DNA from: Paracoccaceae bacterium
Lineage (GTDB): Bacteria > Pseudomonadota > Alphaproteobacteria > Rhodobacterales > Rhodobacteraceae
DNA: 45,188 nt
NCBI GenBank assembly: GCA_030148745.1
Contig: JASBSV010000019.1
Location: 1-45,188, forward strand
Direction: 5' to 3'
In this document: piece after piece, positions 15,272-23,844 of the stretch
How positions within the stretch are numbered: the stretch's first letter is position 1
Layout: every line of letters begins with the position of its first letter
The notes under the pieces: model-generated
Databases searched by the model: none
What the model saw: the letters and a program-made list of their open reading frames with translations, nothing else
Told to the model about the DNA's origin: nothing
Made by a program: the position numbers and the translations under genes

Positions 15272-16060
15272 CTACTGCGGCTCGGGCGGGTGCGCGGCGA
15301 TGAAGCGGACAATGTTCCGGGCCACGGTATCGCCGGCCTCAAGCAAAAGCGAATGCCTGAGCTTTGGCAAGATGACGAGTTCGGCGTTTGGCAGCGCCTT
15401 TGCGATCTGCCGGTTCTGATCGGGGCTGCCGCTTGGGTCGCCCTCTCCGGTCATCACCAGCGTCGGCGCGGTGACATCGCCCAGCCAACCCGACATTTCG
15501 GTTTGGGCGAAGATACGGAAGACATTGAGAAAAACATGTGGGTCTGTGGCCAGCACCTGATTCATTCGTGCCTCGGCCACCTCGGGGTGTTGTCCGATGA
15601 ATTGGGGGGTAAACCAGCGTTCGGTCAATTGCTGCAAGCCGGCCGATATGCCCTGAGTTTCCATGGTCCTCAGCCGGCCCTGCACCGCCGTGATATCATC
15701 CTGCCCGCGAAACGCCGAGGTTGAGACAAGGCCCAGTGACAAGACCCTGTGGGGGTATTTCAGCGCATAGGCCGATGCGATCATCCCGCCAAGCGAATGG
15801 CCCACGAAATGTGCCCTGCCGATACCTGCGCGCTGCCGGACGCGCTCAAGATCCGCAACCAAGTCTTCCAAACCGAAATCCCCAAGCGGCAGGGGTGATG
15901 CCCCATGGCCGCGCAGGTCATAGGTTACGACGGTAAAATGAGGCGTCAAAAGCGGCAGTGCATACGCCCATGTGTTCCGACCCGCACCCACCCCGTGGAT
16001 CAGGACAAGTGCCGGGCCGTTGCCTTCGACACTGAACTCACAATCAATTACATCGGCCAT
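15272..16060 (-). CDS. Alpha/beta fold hydrolase
   Basis: A 262-residue single-domain alpha/beta hydrolase. The sequence LVLIHGVGAGRNTW gives the oxyanion region. The nucleophile is S89 in VGHSLGG, the acid D208 in TGEGDPS and the base H236 in LPKLRHSLL, so the triad is intact. The overall layout resembles 3-oxoadipate enol-lactonase (PcaD) and related esterases or haloperoxidases, but no protocatechuate genes lie nearby, so the substrate is open. I chose the ATG at 16060, where the domain begins; a longer frame from a TTG at 16144 has no ribosome site and adds low-complexity residues. The ribosome site at 16060 is also weak (AGGACCGGG). Confidence 0.82.
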   Translation of the reverse strand: MADVIDCEFSVEGNGPALVLIHGVGAGRNTWAYALPLLTPHFTVVTYDLRGHGASPLPLGDFGLEDLVADLERVRQRAGIGRAHFVGHSLGGMIASAYALKYPHRVLSLGLVSTSAFRGQDDITAVQGRLRTMETQGISAGLQQLTERWFTPQFIGQHPEVAEARMNQVLATDPHVFLNVFRIFAQTEMSGWLGDVTAPTLVMTGEGDPSGSPDQNRQIAKALPNAELVILPKLRHSLLLEAGDTVARNIVRFIAAHPPEPQ

Positions 16061-16268
16061 GATAAACCCGGTCCTGGTGTTCGCGTTTTGCACCGGTCGC
16101 AGTGTTCGGGCCGGTGGCGGCAAAAGCCGCGATACCGGCGGCAAACCATTGATTGCTGCCGATAATATCGTAAACCTTAACAGTAAAATTGGCGCTCAGC
16201 GACCCCCGGTCAATCCCGAATGCTGAAATTGGCGCCGGATCGCGGGCGATAGCGGGCCGGATAGGCCG

Positions 16269-16844
16269 TCAGGCGATGTGATTGATCGCCTCGGCGCGCC
16301 ACCCGCCGTCAAAGCAAATCCGGGTGACAGAGAGGTTTTCGATCTTATGCGAAAACACCTCGGTGGCCTCAACTCCCAATGCGCGCTGAAGCTGAGTCAG
16401 GATAACGCCGAAATGCGCCACGATGATCAGATCACTTTCGCTGTTGCTTATGGTCAGGTCATCGACCGCCTTGTCCACCCGCGCGCGCAACTGGTTCCAG
16501 CTTTCACCGCCGGGCGGCGCGTTTTCGCCCGGCTCCTGCCAGAAAGCGCGGATCAGATCGGGCGTTTGTGCCTCGACCTCGTCGAAACGGAGCAATTCCC
16601 AATCGCCGAAATGGATTTCGCGCAGGGCAGCAAGATCCGGTAACCGCCGGGCGCGCGGCGCAATCGCATCTGCGGTCGCGCGCGCCCGCTGCAGATCGGA
16701 TGAGACCACTGCGGCATCTTTGGGAAGGTAATCGGACAGGCGTTTCAGGGCGGCGTGATCCGACAGATCGGCGGCAAGATCGCTCCACCCTACCATGGCT
16801 TTGGCATGGGTCGGCCCGTGGCGCACCCACCAAAGCCGCGTCAA
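16269..16844 (-). CDS. Histidine phosphatase family protein (CobC-like)
   Basis: A 191-residue branch 1 histidine phosphatase. VRHGPTH holds the phospho-acceptor H9 with R8; E76 in REIHFGDWE and H144 in IVAHFGV complete the pocket. The start is a TTG overlapping the cobU stop as TTGA, so the two are translationally coupled. The link with cobU suggests alpha-ribazole-5'-phosphate phosphatase (CobC), which acts late in the cobalamin nucleotide-loop pathway. That is inference from context, because the superfamily also includes phosphoglycerate mutase-like and other small-molecule phosphatases. It is cytoplasmic, with no signal peptide. Confidence 0.8.
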   Translation of the reverse strand: MTRLWWVRHGPTHAKAMVGWSDLAADLSDHAALKRLSDYLPKDAAVVSSDLQRARATADAIAPRARRLPDLAALREIHFGDWELLRFDEVEAQTPDLIRAFWQEPGENAPPGGESWNQLRARVDKAVDDLTISNSESDLIIVAHFGVILTQLQRALGVEATEVFSHKIENLSVTRICFDGGWRAEAINHIA

Positions 16845-17365
16845 GGCAGGTGACCTTTCAAAACATTGGGAAGACCGGCAATGATCTGAACCACCAGATC
16901 CGCGCGCTGGGCAAGCATCTGGTTCAGCCGGCCCTGCGCTTGGCTAAATTGCCGCGCCATCGCGTTTTCCGGCACGATCCCCTGACCCACTTCGTTCGAG
17001 ACGACGGTGATCGCCTGTGGCGCTGCTGCAAGCGCTTGAACCAGATTCTCAGACACCGCAGGCAGATCGCTGCCTGCAAGCAGGTGATTGGTCAGCCACA
17101 GCGTCACGCAATCAATAAGGATGGGCCGGCCTGGCGGTTCGGCGCTGAGGGGGGCGTTTAGGTCAAGCGGCGCCTCGATGGTGTCCCAATCCGCGCCGCG
17201 CTGGGCGCGATGCCGGTCGATCCGGGCACGCATCTCGCCATCCAGCGCCTGCGCCGTCGCCAGATAGAGCGGTCGCCCGGGGTGCTTGAGAACCAGCGCT
17301 TCGGCAAAGGCCGATTTTCCGGAATTTGCCCCTCCCAAAATCAGGGCAAGCGAAGATGACGGCAT
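16841..17365 (-). CDS. cobU: Adenosylcobinamide kinase / adenosylcobinamide-phosphate guanylyltransferase
   Basis: A 174-residue bifunctional CobU/CobP of the cobalamin nucleotide-loop pathway. It phosphorylates adenosylcobinamide and then attaches GMP. The P-loop is GGANSGKS (11-18). RIDRHRAQR carries H52, the probable guanylylated histidine. LIDCVTLWLTN and NEVGQGIVPE are family signatures. I chose the ATG at 17365, where the P-loop lies at the expected distance; the frame stays open further upstream but that part overlaps the divergent rpoH gene. The ribosome site is weak. It is followed by a CobC-like phosphatase; no other cobalamin genes are in the window, so this could serve salvage as well as de novo synthesis. 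Confidence 0.93.
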   Translation of the reverse strand: MPSSSLALILGGANSGKSAFAEALVLKHPGRPLYLATAQALDGEMRARIDRHRAQRGADWDTIEAPLDLNAPLSAEPPGRPILIDCVTLWLTNHLLAGSDLPAVSENLVQALAAAPQAITVVSNEVGQGIVPENAMARQFSQAQGRLNQMLAQRADLVVQIIAGLPNVLKGHLP

Positions 17366-17379
17366 GACCGGGCTTTCTT

Positions 17380-17412
17380 TGATCCAAAACTGAACCCGAT
17401 GCGTATCAAGGA
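17380..17412 (+). promoter_or_regulatory. Candidate RpoE (ECF sigma) promoter of rpoH
   Basis: TGATCC at 17380-17385 matches the -35 hexamer I know from Rhodobacter sphaeroides sigma-E (RpoE/ChrR) promoters. An 18-nt spacer leads to TATCAAGGA (17404-17412) as a less convincing -10. It lies in the 111-bp gap between the divergent cobU and rpoH genes and would give a leader of about 60 nt. In R. sphaeroides rpoHII is a known target of sigma-E in the singlet-oxygen response, which makes the match meaningful. The -10 is uncertain. Confidence 0.4.
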
Positions 17413-17476
17413 TAGACGCAACAGTTAAGGGTCTGTGAAAGGCCCTTTGGCAACCGCAACACGTGAGGGTTTGAAT

Positions 17477-18355
17477 ATGCCTCTTGACGGGTTTGTAGAA
17501 ACATCGCTGCCCCGGCGCGCAATGAAGGCCGAGCTTCTGGACGCCGAAACGGAACTTGAGCTGGCCTATGCATGGCGCGACCGGCGCGACGAAGCGGCGC
17601 TTCACCGGCTGGTGACCGCTTATATGCGGTTGGCGGTTTCGATGGCCGGCAAGTTCAAACGCTATGGTGCCCCGATGACCGATCTGGTGCAGGAGGCCAG
17701 CGTGGGGCTCATGAAAGCTGCTGAAAAGTTTGACCCCGATCGCGGGGTCAGGTTTTCGACCTATGCGGTCTGGTGGATCAAGGCCTCGGTCCAGGATTAT
17801 GTGATGCGCAACTGGTCGATGGTCAGGGTCGGCTCGACCTCGGCTCAGAAGTCGCTGTTTTTCAACATGCGCCGGGTGCAGGCGCGGTTCGAGCGCGAGG
17901 CGCTGCAGACCGGTGAGACGCTGGACACAGGCGAGCTTCAGGAAAAGATCGCGGCCGAGGTCGGCGTGCCTTTGCGCGATGTCGAGATGATGTTCGGCCG
18001 GCTTGCCGGTTCGGATTTCTCGCTCAACCAGACCCAATCAGGGGAGGACGAGGGGCGCGAGTGGATTGATACCCTGCAGGACGAAGGCGATCAGGCGGCG
18101 GAACAGGCTCAGGCCAGCCACGACCGGGCGGTTTTACAGGATTGGCTGGACCACGCGTTTTCGGTTCTGAATGAACGCGAAAAGCTTATCGTCCGGGCCC
18201 GGGGCGCAAGCGAAGCACCGCGCACATTGGACAGCCTAGGAGAAGAGCTTGGCCTGTCGAAAGAGCGCGTTCGCCAGCTTGAGGCGGCTGCCTTTGCCAA
18301 GATGCGGCGCGCGCTGGAAGATCACACGCCCGAGATCAGCGCGCTTTTGAACTAA
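17477..18355 (+). CDS. rpoH: RNA polymerase sigma-32 factor, RpoHII-like
   Basis: A 292-residue sigma-70-family factor of the heat-shock (sigma-32) group. Region 2 is DLVQEASVGLMKAAEKFDPD through FSTYAVWWIKASVQDYVMRN. The RpoH box is AQKSLFFNMRR, diagnostic for sigma-32. Region 4.2 is the helix-turn-helix LDSLGEELGLSKERVRQLE. Rhodobacteria normally carry RpoHI and RpoHII; the sequence (for example the conserved N-terminal LDAETELELAYAWRDRRDE and SDFSLNQTQS) looks like the RpoHII branch, which handles oxidative and singlet-oxygen stress. I chose the ATG at 17477, with GAGGG seven bases upstream, over a GTG at 17435. A possible sigma-E promoter lies upstream. Confidence 0.92.
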   Translation: MPLDGFVETSLPRRAMKAELLDAETELELAYAWRDRRDEAALHRLVTAYMRLAVSMAGKFKRYGAPMTDLVQEASVGLMKAAEKFDPDRGVRFSTYAVWWIKASVQDYVMRNWSMVRVGSTSAQKSLFFNMRRVQARFEREALQTGETLDTGELQEKIAAEVGVPLRDVEMMFGRLAGSDFSLNQTQSGEDEGREWIDTLQDEGDQAAEQAQASHDRAVLQDWLDHAFSVLNEREKLIVRARGASEAPRTLDSLGEELGLSKERVRQLEAAAFAKMRRALEDHTPEISALLN

Positions 18356-18429
18356 GCGCCTGCAACGGTCGCGTCTTGCCAGTCTGAGGCGCAGGCCATA
18401 GGTTCGCTGCGTTAAACGGGGACGCGGTG

Positions 18430-19626
18430 ATGCTGTCAGGCAAACATGTTCTTTTGATCATCTCGGGCGGCATTGCCGCTTTCAAATCGCTGGATCTGAT
18501 CCGGCGGCTGCGAGACGAGGGTGTGAGCGTCACGCCGGTTCTGACCCACGCGGCAGAAGAATTTGTAACCCCGCTTTCGGTCTCGGCCTTGGCGGCGCGC
18601 AAGGTTTACCGCGATATTTTCGATCTGACCGATGAGGCCGAGATGGGCCATATTGAGCTTAGCCGCGCGGCGGATCTGGTCGTTGTGGCACCGGCCACGG
18701 CGGATCTGATGGCGAAAATGGCGACCGGTCTGGCCAATGATCTGGCCTCGACATTGTTGCTGGCGACCGACAAGCGGGTTCTGATCGCGCCTGCGATGAA
18801 TGTGCGGATGTGGCAGCACCCCGCAACCCAGCGCAATATCGCGACGCTTGCGGGTGACGGCGTTTTGTTTGTGGGCCCGGATGAGGGCGAGATGGCCTGC
18901 GGCGAATTCGGCCCCGGCCGGATGGCCGAAACGCCCCAGATCATCGCGGCCATAGATGCGGCGCTGAGCGCGGGCCCTTTGGCCGGGCGCCATGTGCTGG
19001 TGACCTCGGGTCCGACGCATGAGCCGATTGATCCGGTGCGCTATATTGCCAACCGCTCCTCCGGGGCGCAGGGCGCGGCCATTGCGCGTGCGGCGGCGGC
19101 TTTGGGTGCGGATGTCACCTTTGTCACCGGCCCCGCGACGGTGCCGCCGCCGGCGGGCGTGCGTGTGGTGCAGGTTGAAACCGCTACCCAAATGATGACG
19201 GCAGTCGAAGATGCGCTTCCCGCCGATGTGATGATCGCCGCCGCCGCCGTTGCCGATTGGCGTGTCGATAATGCCGCAGGCTCAAAGATTAAAAAGACCA
19301 AAGGCGCGGCGCTCCCCAAGCTGAGTTTTGTCGAAAACCCCGATATTCTGGCCAAGGTCAGCCAGATGGGGAAAGGGCGCCCCGAACTGGTGATCGGTTT
19401 TGCCGCCGAAACCGACGATCTGGTGGCACATGCAACCGACAAGCGGCAGCGCAAGGGCTGTGACTGGATTCTGGCCAATGATGTCTCGCCCGAAACCGGG
19501 ATCATGGGCGGGACCGAAAACGCGGTGGTTCTGATCACCGATGCCGGGGCCGAGACATGGCCAATGATGGAGAAATCCAAAGTGGCCGATCGTCTGGCCC
19601 GAAAAATAGCTGATAGGCTGGGCTGA
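18430..19626 (+). CDS. coaBC: Bifunctional phosphopantothenoylcysteine decarboxylase / synthetase
   Basis: A 398-residue CoaBC catalysing two steps of coenzyme A synthesis, from 4'-phosphopantothenate and cysteine to 4'-phosphopantetheine. The N-terminal flavoprotein (CoaC) domain has the catalytic H74 in GHIELS, PAMN at 121-124 and C157 in EMACGEFGPGRM, all matching the E. coli residues. The C-terminal CoaB domain starts near 187 with VTSGPTHEPIDPVRYIANRS, then AAAVADWRV and the SKIKK loop. The ATG at 18430 has GGGGA seven bases before it; a GTG directly upstream is a less likely start. dut follows with a short gap, as in many proteobacteria. panB and panC, for earlier steps, are also in this window. 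Confidence 0.96.
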   Translation: MLSGKHVLLIISGGIAAFKSLDLIRRLRDEGVSVTPVLTHAAEEFVTPLSVSALAARKVYRDIFDLTDEAEMGHIELSRAADLVVVAPATADLMAKMATGLANDLASTLLLATDKRVLIAPAMNVRMWQHPATQRNIATLAGDGVLFVGPDEGEMACGEFGPGRMAETPQIIAAIDAALSAGPLAGRHVLVTSGPTHEPIDPVRYIANRSSGAQGAAIARAAAALGADVTFVTGPATVPPPAGVRVVQVETATQMMTAVEDALPADVMIAAAAVADWRVDNAAGSKIKKTKGAALPKLSFVENPDILAKVSQMGKGRPELVIGFAAETDDLVAHATDKRQRKGCDWILANDVSPETGIMGGTENAVVLITDAGAETWPMMEKSKVADRLARKIADRLG

Positions 19627-19668
19627 GGCATGAGCGCCGGCCCGGCGGATATTCATGGAGAGACAGGC

Positions 19669-20148
19669 ATGAGCGCGACGGTCCGGCCGACGGTTAATCT
19701 GATCCGCGAAGCAGGGGCCGATCCGCTGATCGATCTGCCGGCCTATGCAACCGCGGGCGCGGCGGGCGCAGATATTCGCGCCAACCTGCCCGAAGACGCG
19801 CGCACCGGGGGGCTGACCCTGCACCCGATGGAGCGCCGGGTCGTGCCCACGGGGCTGCGTCTGGCAATTCCTGCAGGGTTCGAGGTTCAGCTCAGGCCAC
19901 GGTCGGGACTGGCCCTGAAACACGGGATCACCCTGATCAATACGCCCGGCACCATCGATAGCGATTACCGCGGGCCGCTGGGGGTATTACTGGTCAATCT
20001 GGGCGCCGCCCCTTTTGTCGTGACCCATGGTGAGCGTATCGCCCAGATGGTCTTGGCCCCTGTTGCGCAGGCGGGGTTTCGTCTGGTCGACAGTTTGGAT
20101 GATACCGCCCGGGGCGAGGGCGGGTTCGGCTCGACGGGGCGCGGCTGA
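19669..20148 (+). CDS. dut: dUTP diphosphatase (dUTPase)
   Basis: A 159-residue trimeric dUTPase that hydrolyses dUTP to dUMP and pyrophosphate, keeping uracil out of DNA and feeding dTMP synthesis. Motif 1 is [11 protein letters not shown], motif 3 is [20 protein letters not shown] and the C-terminal P-loop-like motif 5 is [20 protein letters not shown] contains motif 2. I chose the ATG at 19669, with GGAG eight bases upstream; an ATG at 19630 would add 13 residues but lacks well-placed ribosome-site spacing. It follows coaBC in the same orientation and its stop overlaps the next start by one base (TGATG). Confidence 0.95.
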   Translation: MSATVRPTVNLIREAGADPLIDLPAYATAGAAGADIRANLPEDARTGGLTLHPMERRVVPTGLRLAIPAGFEVQLRPRSGLALKHGITLINTPGTIDSDYRGPLGVLLVNLGAAPFVVTHGERIAQMVLAPVAQAGFRLVDSLDDTARGEGGFGSTGRG

Positions 20149-21200
20149 TGCTCTTGGTTCTGGGTTTTGCGGCCGCGCTTTACGGGGCAGGGGCGATCAT
20201 GAAGGTGCCGCCATTTGTCCGCTGGCGTGCGATCGGGGTCTTTTTCGCGGCTGTCGTCCTGTTGCACCTTCTGTTGCCTGACGGTCATCCCCTGCGCCAG
20301 ATCACCGGCGGCTCGGCGATGCCTTGGGTGTTTCTGGCGGCGATTTTGGCCATCGGGATGATTTATGCGCGGGGGCTGGGCTGGCTGAAAGCACGCGCGC
20401 GCCAGCCCGAGCCGCATCAGCCGGCGCCGCCGGAAGGGAGTTTTTCCGAGACCGAGCTGGACCGTTACGCACGTCACATGATCCTGCGCGAGCTTGGCGG
20501 GCCGGGTCAGAAAAAGCTGAAAAATGCGCGCGTTCTGATCATCGGGGCCGGCGGCCTTGGGGCACCGGCGCTTTTGTATCTGGGCGCGGCGGGGGTTGGC
20601 GTTCTGGGCGTGATCGACGACGATGTTGTGGATAACTCAAACCTGCAAAGGCAGGTCCTTTTCGGGCCCGCTGATATCGGCAAGCCCAAGGTTTTTGCCG
20701 CGCAAAAGACGATACTGGCGCAAAATCCCGATATCGCCTTCCGGCCCTTCAACCGCCGCCTGACACCGCAGATCGCGGGTGAGCTGTTCGCCGATTTCGA
20801 CCTTATTCTGGACGGGTCTGACAATTTCGAAACGCGCTATCTGGTCAACAAAGTCGCCGCAAAGCAGGGCAAGCCGCTGATCGCAGCGGCCCTCACGCAA
20901 TGGGAGGGGCAGATCAGCACCTATGATCCGGCCCGCGGCGGGCCCTGTTATGCCTGCGTCTTTCCTCAGGCGCCGGATGCCTCGCTGGTGCCAAGCTGTG
21001 CCGAGGCGGGTGTTCTTGGGCCATTGCCGGGGGTGGTCGGCTCTATGATGGCGGTCGAGGCGGTCAAGGTTCTGACCGGGGCGGGCCGGACGCTGAAAGG
21101 GCGGCTGTTGATCTATGACGCGCTTTATGGCGAAAACCGCCTGATGGCTGTCAAACCGCGCCCCGATTGCCCGGTCTGCGGTGCCACCTCTGCGACATGA
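20148..21200 (+). CDS. MoeB/ThiF-type adenylyltransferase with N-terminal membrane segments
   Basis: A 350-residue protein of two parts. Residues 1-80 hold about three hydrophobic segments (near 1-18, 28-44 and 59-75). A basic, proline-rich linker follows, then a complete E1-like HesA/MoeB/ThiF domain from about 100. The latter has GAGGLG (133-138), NLQRQ with R168, D225 in DGSDN, zinc cysteines C267/C270 and C341/C344, and C284 in VPSCAEAG at the position of the thioester cysteine. MoeB and ThiF adenylate the C-terminal Gly-Gly of MoaD or ThiS for molybdopterin or thiazole sulfur transfer. E. coli MoeB has about 249 residues and no anchor. It overlaps dut by one base. Substrate protein unknown; no moaD or thiS nearby. 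Confidence 0.85.
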   Translation: MLLVLGFAAALYGAGAIMKVPPFVRWRAIGVFFAAVVLLHLLLPDGHPLRQITGGSAMPWVFLAAILAIGMIYARGLGWLKARARQPEPHQPAPPEGSFSETELDRYARHMILRELGGPGQKKLKNARVLIIGAGGLGAPALLYLGAAGVGVLGVIDDDVVDNSNLQRQVLFGPADIGKPKVFAAQKTILAQNPDIAFRPFNRRLTPQIAGELFADFDLILDGSDNFETRYLVNKVAAKQGKPLIAAALTQWEGQISTYDPARGGPCYACVFPQAPDASLVPSCAEAGVLGPLPGVVGSMMAVEAVKVLTGAGRTLKGRLLIYDALYGENRLMAVKPRPDCPVCGATSAT

Positions 21201-21236
21201 AATCAGCCCCGATTGCCGGGCAAAGGAGTATGACTG

Positions 21237-23273
21237 TTGACCAATCCGCTGCTGTCTGACTGGACCACGCCTTTTGAAATGCCGCCCTTTGACGTGATTA
21301 AAGACGCACATTTCGCGCCTGCGGTGGATCACACTTTGGCGCAGGCAAGGCAGGCCATCGCAGCGATTGCGGAAAATCCAGACGCGCCGAGTTTTGAAAA
21401 CACGATCGAGGCGCTTGAGCTGGCCGAAGGCCCGCTGGACCGTGTTCTGGCGGTTTTCTATAATGTCGCCGGGGCCGACAGCACCCCGGCGCGCGAAGAA
21501 CTACAGCGTGATTTTGCGCCGAAACTGGCGGCCTATTCCTCTGAAATCAGCATGAACAAGGCGCTTTTCCGGCGCATTGACGATCTTTGGGCGAGGCGTG
21601 ATGCGCTGGGCCTTTCGGCTGAACAGTCACGGGTTCTGATGCTGACCCATCGGTCTTTTCTGCGCGCCGGGGCGCGTCTTGAGGGTAGGGCGCGCGACCG
21701 GCTGACCCAGATCAACGCCCGCCTTGCAGTGCTGGGAACCGCCTTCGGCCAAAACCTTCTGGCCGATGAGCGTGGCTGGACGCTGGAACTTGCCCCGGAG
21801 GATCTTGACGGGCTGCCCGAATTTCTGGTGACCGCAGCGCAGGCCGCCGCCGCTGAGCGGGGTGCCGGCGCGGGGCATGTTGTGACATTGTCACGCTCTT
21901 TGATCGTGCCCTTTCTGGAATTTTCGCCGCGCCGCGATCTGCGCCGCAAAGCATGGCAGGCCTGGACCGCGCGGGGGGCCAATGGCGGAGCGACCGACAA
22001 TCGTGCGATCGTCACCGAAATTCTGGCACTTCGCGCTGAAAAGGCGGGCTTGCTGGGCTATCAAAGCTTTGCCGAGTTCAAGCTTGAAACCGAAATGGCC
22101 AAGACGCCTGATGCGGTGCGCGATCTTTTGATGCAGGTCTGGAAGCCAGCGCGCGAAAAGGCGAAGCAGGATGCAGGCGTTCTGTCGCAAATGATGCAGG
22201 CCGATGGTGTGAACGGCGATCTGGAGCCATGGGACTGGCGCTTTTATTCGCAACGGCGCCGCAAGGGCGAGCATGATCTGGATGAAGCCGAGATCAAACC
22301 CTACCTTCAGCTCGACAATATGATCGAAGCGGCCTTCGACTGCGCGCAGCGGCTTTTCGGGGTCACCTTTCAACCGCTCGATATCACGCTTTATCACCCC
22401 GATGCGCGAGCCTGGGAGGTGACACGCGATGGCCGGCATCTGGCGGTCTTTGTGGGCGATTATTTTGCCCGCAGCTCAAAACGCTCAGGCGCGTGGTGCT
22501 CGGCGATACGCTCGCAGCAAAAACTGGCCGGGGATATCCGGCCGATCGTGGTGAACGTCTGCAATTTCGCCAAACCCGCGGCGGGCGCGCCTGCGCTTTT
22601 GTCCTATGATGACGCGCGCACCCTGTTTCACGAGTTCGGACATGCACTCCATCAGATGCTGTCGGATGTAACCTATCAAAGCATCTCGGGCACATCGGTG
22701 GCCCGCGATTTCGTCGAACTGCCCAGCCAGCTTTTTGAGCATTGGATGGAAGTTCCCGAAGTTTTGCAAAAACACGCACGCCACGCCCGGACCGGCAAAC
22801 CGATGCCAAAGGCGCTGATGGGCCGGCTGTTGAAGGCGACAACCTATGATCAGGGCTTTGCCACGGTGGAATATCTGGCCTCGGCGCTGGTGGATCTGGC
22901 GTTTCACGACGGCCCGCCGCCCGCTGACCTGATGCTCCGGCAGGCCGAGATACTCTCGGAACTTGGCATGCCGCACCCTATCGTGATGCGCCACGCCACG
23001 CCGCAGTTCGCCCATGTCTTTTCCGGCGATGGCTATTCCAGCGCCTATTACAGCTATATGTGGTCCGAAGTGATGGATGCCGACGCTTTCGAAGCCTTTG
23101 AAGAGGTGAATAACCCCTTCGACCCCGAGGTCGCGAAAAACCTCGAACAGCACATCCTGTCAACAGGCGGATCGGTTGACGCGGAAGAGCTTTATCTTCG
23201 GTTTCGTGGGCGCTTGCCGGGGGTCGGCGCGCTCCTGAAAGGACGCGGTCTGGACGCCCAAGGTTCCGGCTGA
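21237..23273 (+). CDS. M3 family metallopeptidase (oligopeptidase A / Dcp type)
   Basis: A 678-residue M3 zinc peptidase. The zinc motif HEFGH is at 465-469 in LFHEFGHALHQML, with the downstream ELPSQLFEHW carrying the third ligand Glu. The N-terminal helical region (FENTIEALE) is typical of PrlC/Dcp enzymes, which degrade oligopeptides in the cytoplasm or periplasm. No signal peptide is visible, favouring the cytoplasm. The start is a TTG at 21237 with AAAGGAG eight bases before it; an overlapping ATG at 21230 is out of frame. It converges on the SH3 protein gene, and a dispersed repeat lies in the gap. Confidence 0.93.
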   Translation: MTNPLLSDWTTPFEMPPFDVIKDAHFAPAVDHTLAQARQAIAAIAENPDAPSFENTIEALELAEGPLDRVLAVFYNVAGADSTPAREELQRDFAPKLAAYSSEISMNKALFRRIDDLWARRDALGLSAEQSRVLMLTHRSFLRAGARLEGRARDRLTQINARLAVLGTAFGQNLLADERGWTLELAPEDLDGLPEFLVTAAQAAAAERGAGAGHVVTLSRSLIVPFLEFSPRRDLRRKAWQAWTARGANGGATDNRAIVTEILALRAEKAGLLGYQSFAEFKLETEMAKTPDAVRDLLMQVWKPAREKAKQDAGVLSQMMQADGVNGDLEPWDWRFYSQRRRKGEHDLDEAEIKPYLQLDNMIEAAFDCAQRLFGVTFQPLDITLYHPDARAWEVTRDGRHLAVFVGDYFARSSKRSGAWCSAIRSQQKLAGDIRPIVVNVCNFAKPAAGAPALLSYDDARTLFHEFGHALHQMLSDVTYQSISGTSVARDFVELPSQLFEHWMEVPEVLQKHARHARTGKPMPKALMGRLLKATTYDQGFATVEYLASALVDLAFHDGPPPADLMLRQAEILSELGMPHPIVMRHATPQFAHVFSGDGYSSAYYSYMWSEVMDADAFEAFEEVNNPFDPEVAKNLEQHILSTGGSVDAEELYLRFRGRLPGVGALLKGRGLDAQGSG

Positions 23274-23286
23274 CCGCAGTTTCCAC

Positions 23287-23313
23287 TTGGCAAAATATCC
23301 CCGCCGGAGGCAT
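23287..23313 (-). repeat. Dispersed GC-rich repeat, diverged copy
   Basis: On the minus strand it reads as a GCCTCCGGCGGGG core followed by ATATTTTGCCAA. It matches 17 of 20 aligned bases of the exact repeat pair at 24968 and 38302. It starts 14 bases after the M3 peptidase stop, in a gap between convergent genes. Similar short elements are, as I recall, common after genes in Rhodobacterales. Confidence 0.6.
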
Positions 23314-23343
23314 CCGGACCGGGGGATCTTGCCCGGCGGCGGA

Positions 23344-23844
23344 TTATTCGTGGCTGCCGTCCGCGTCGGTGACGCCCCAAAGCGCCGCCCTCTTGGCCCA
23401 ACCTTTACGCCCTTCGACCGTCAGGCGGCACCAGTCGCCCTTGCAATCGCCCAGCCGGGCAATCACGCCGCTTTCCAGTTTGGCCACCACCGTCGCTTTC
23501 TCGCGCGGCTGGGCCAGAAGCGGCAGCAGATCCTGCTGCACCAGCACCGTGCGCATGCCGGACAAGAGCGAATAATGCATCCAGCCGCCCGCGCCATCGA
23601 CATCCCGGACCCTGCGCCAGTTTCCAAATTCAGCCGTCAGTTCAAGCGGCATATTGCGGCGTTTGAACACCCAGTCGATCTTGTGGGTCAGGCTGGGCCC
23701 GCGCCGTACATTTCCCTCGGCGGATTTAAGGGATACAAATCGCGGAACCGGCAGGTTGGTTACCGCCCCGCGTTCGGCCGCCACAGCATGGCTGGCCAAT
23801 ATGCTCACGCAGAGCATGATGAATAAGCTTCTGAATAGGGACAT
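23344..23844 (-). CDS. Secreted SH3-like domain protein
   Basis: A 166-residue protein with a signal peptide (MSLFRSLFIMLCVSILASHAVA, cleaved near AVAA). Two SH3-like repeats follow: VSLKSAEGNVRRGPSLTHKIDWVF... to WMHYSLLSG, and LLAQPREKATVVAKLESGV... to GWAKRAALWG. Each has the bacterial SH3 N-R-x-G-P and W-x-x-V features. It is probably periplasmic; such domains often bind peptidoglycan or peptides, but no catalytic domain is attached and the function is unknown. I chose the ATG at 23844, where the signal peptide begins, over an upstream start. Divergent from the hydroxyacid dehydrogenase gene by about 104 bp. Confidence 0.82.
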   Translation of the reverse strand: MSLFRSLFIMLCVSILASHAVAAERGAVTNLPVPRFVSLKSAEGNVRRGPSLTHKIDWVFKRRNMPLELTAEFGNWRRVRDVDGAGGWMHYSLLSGMRTVLVQQDLLPLLAQPREKATVVAKLESGVIARLGDCKGDWCRLTVEGRKGWAKRAALWGVTDADGSHE

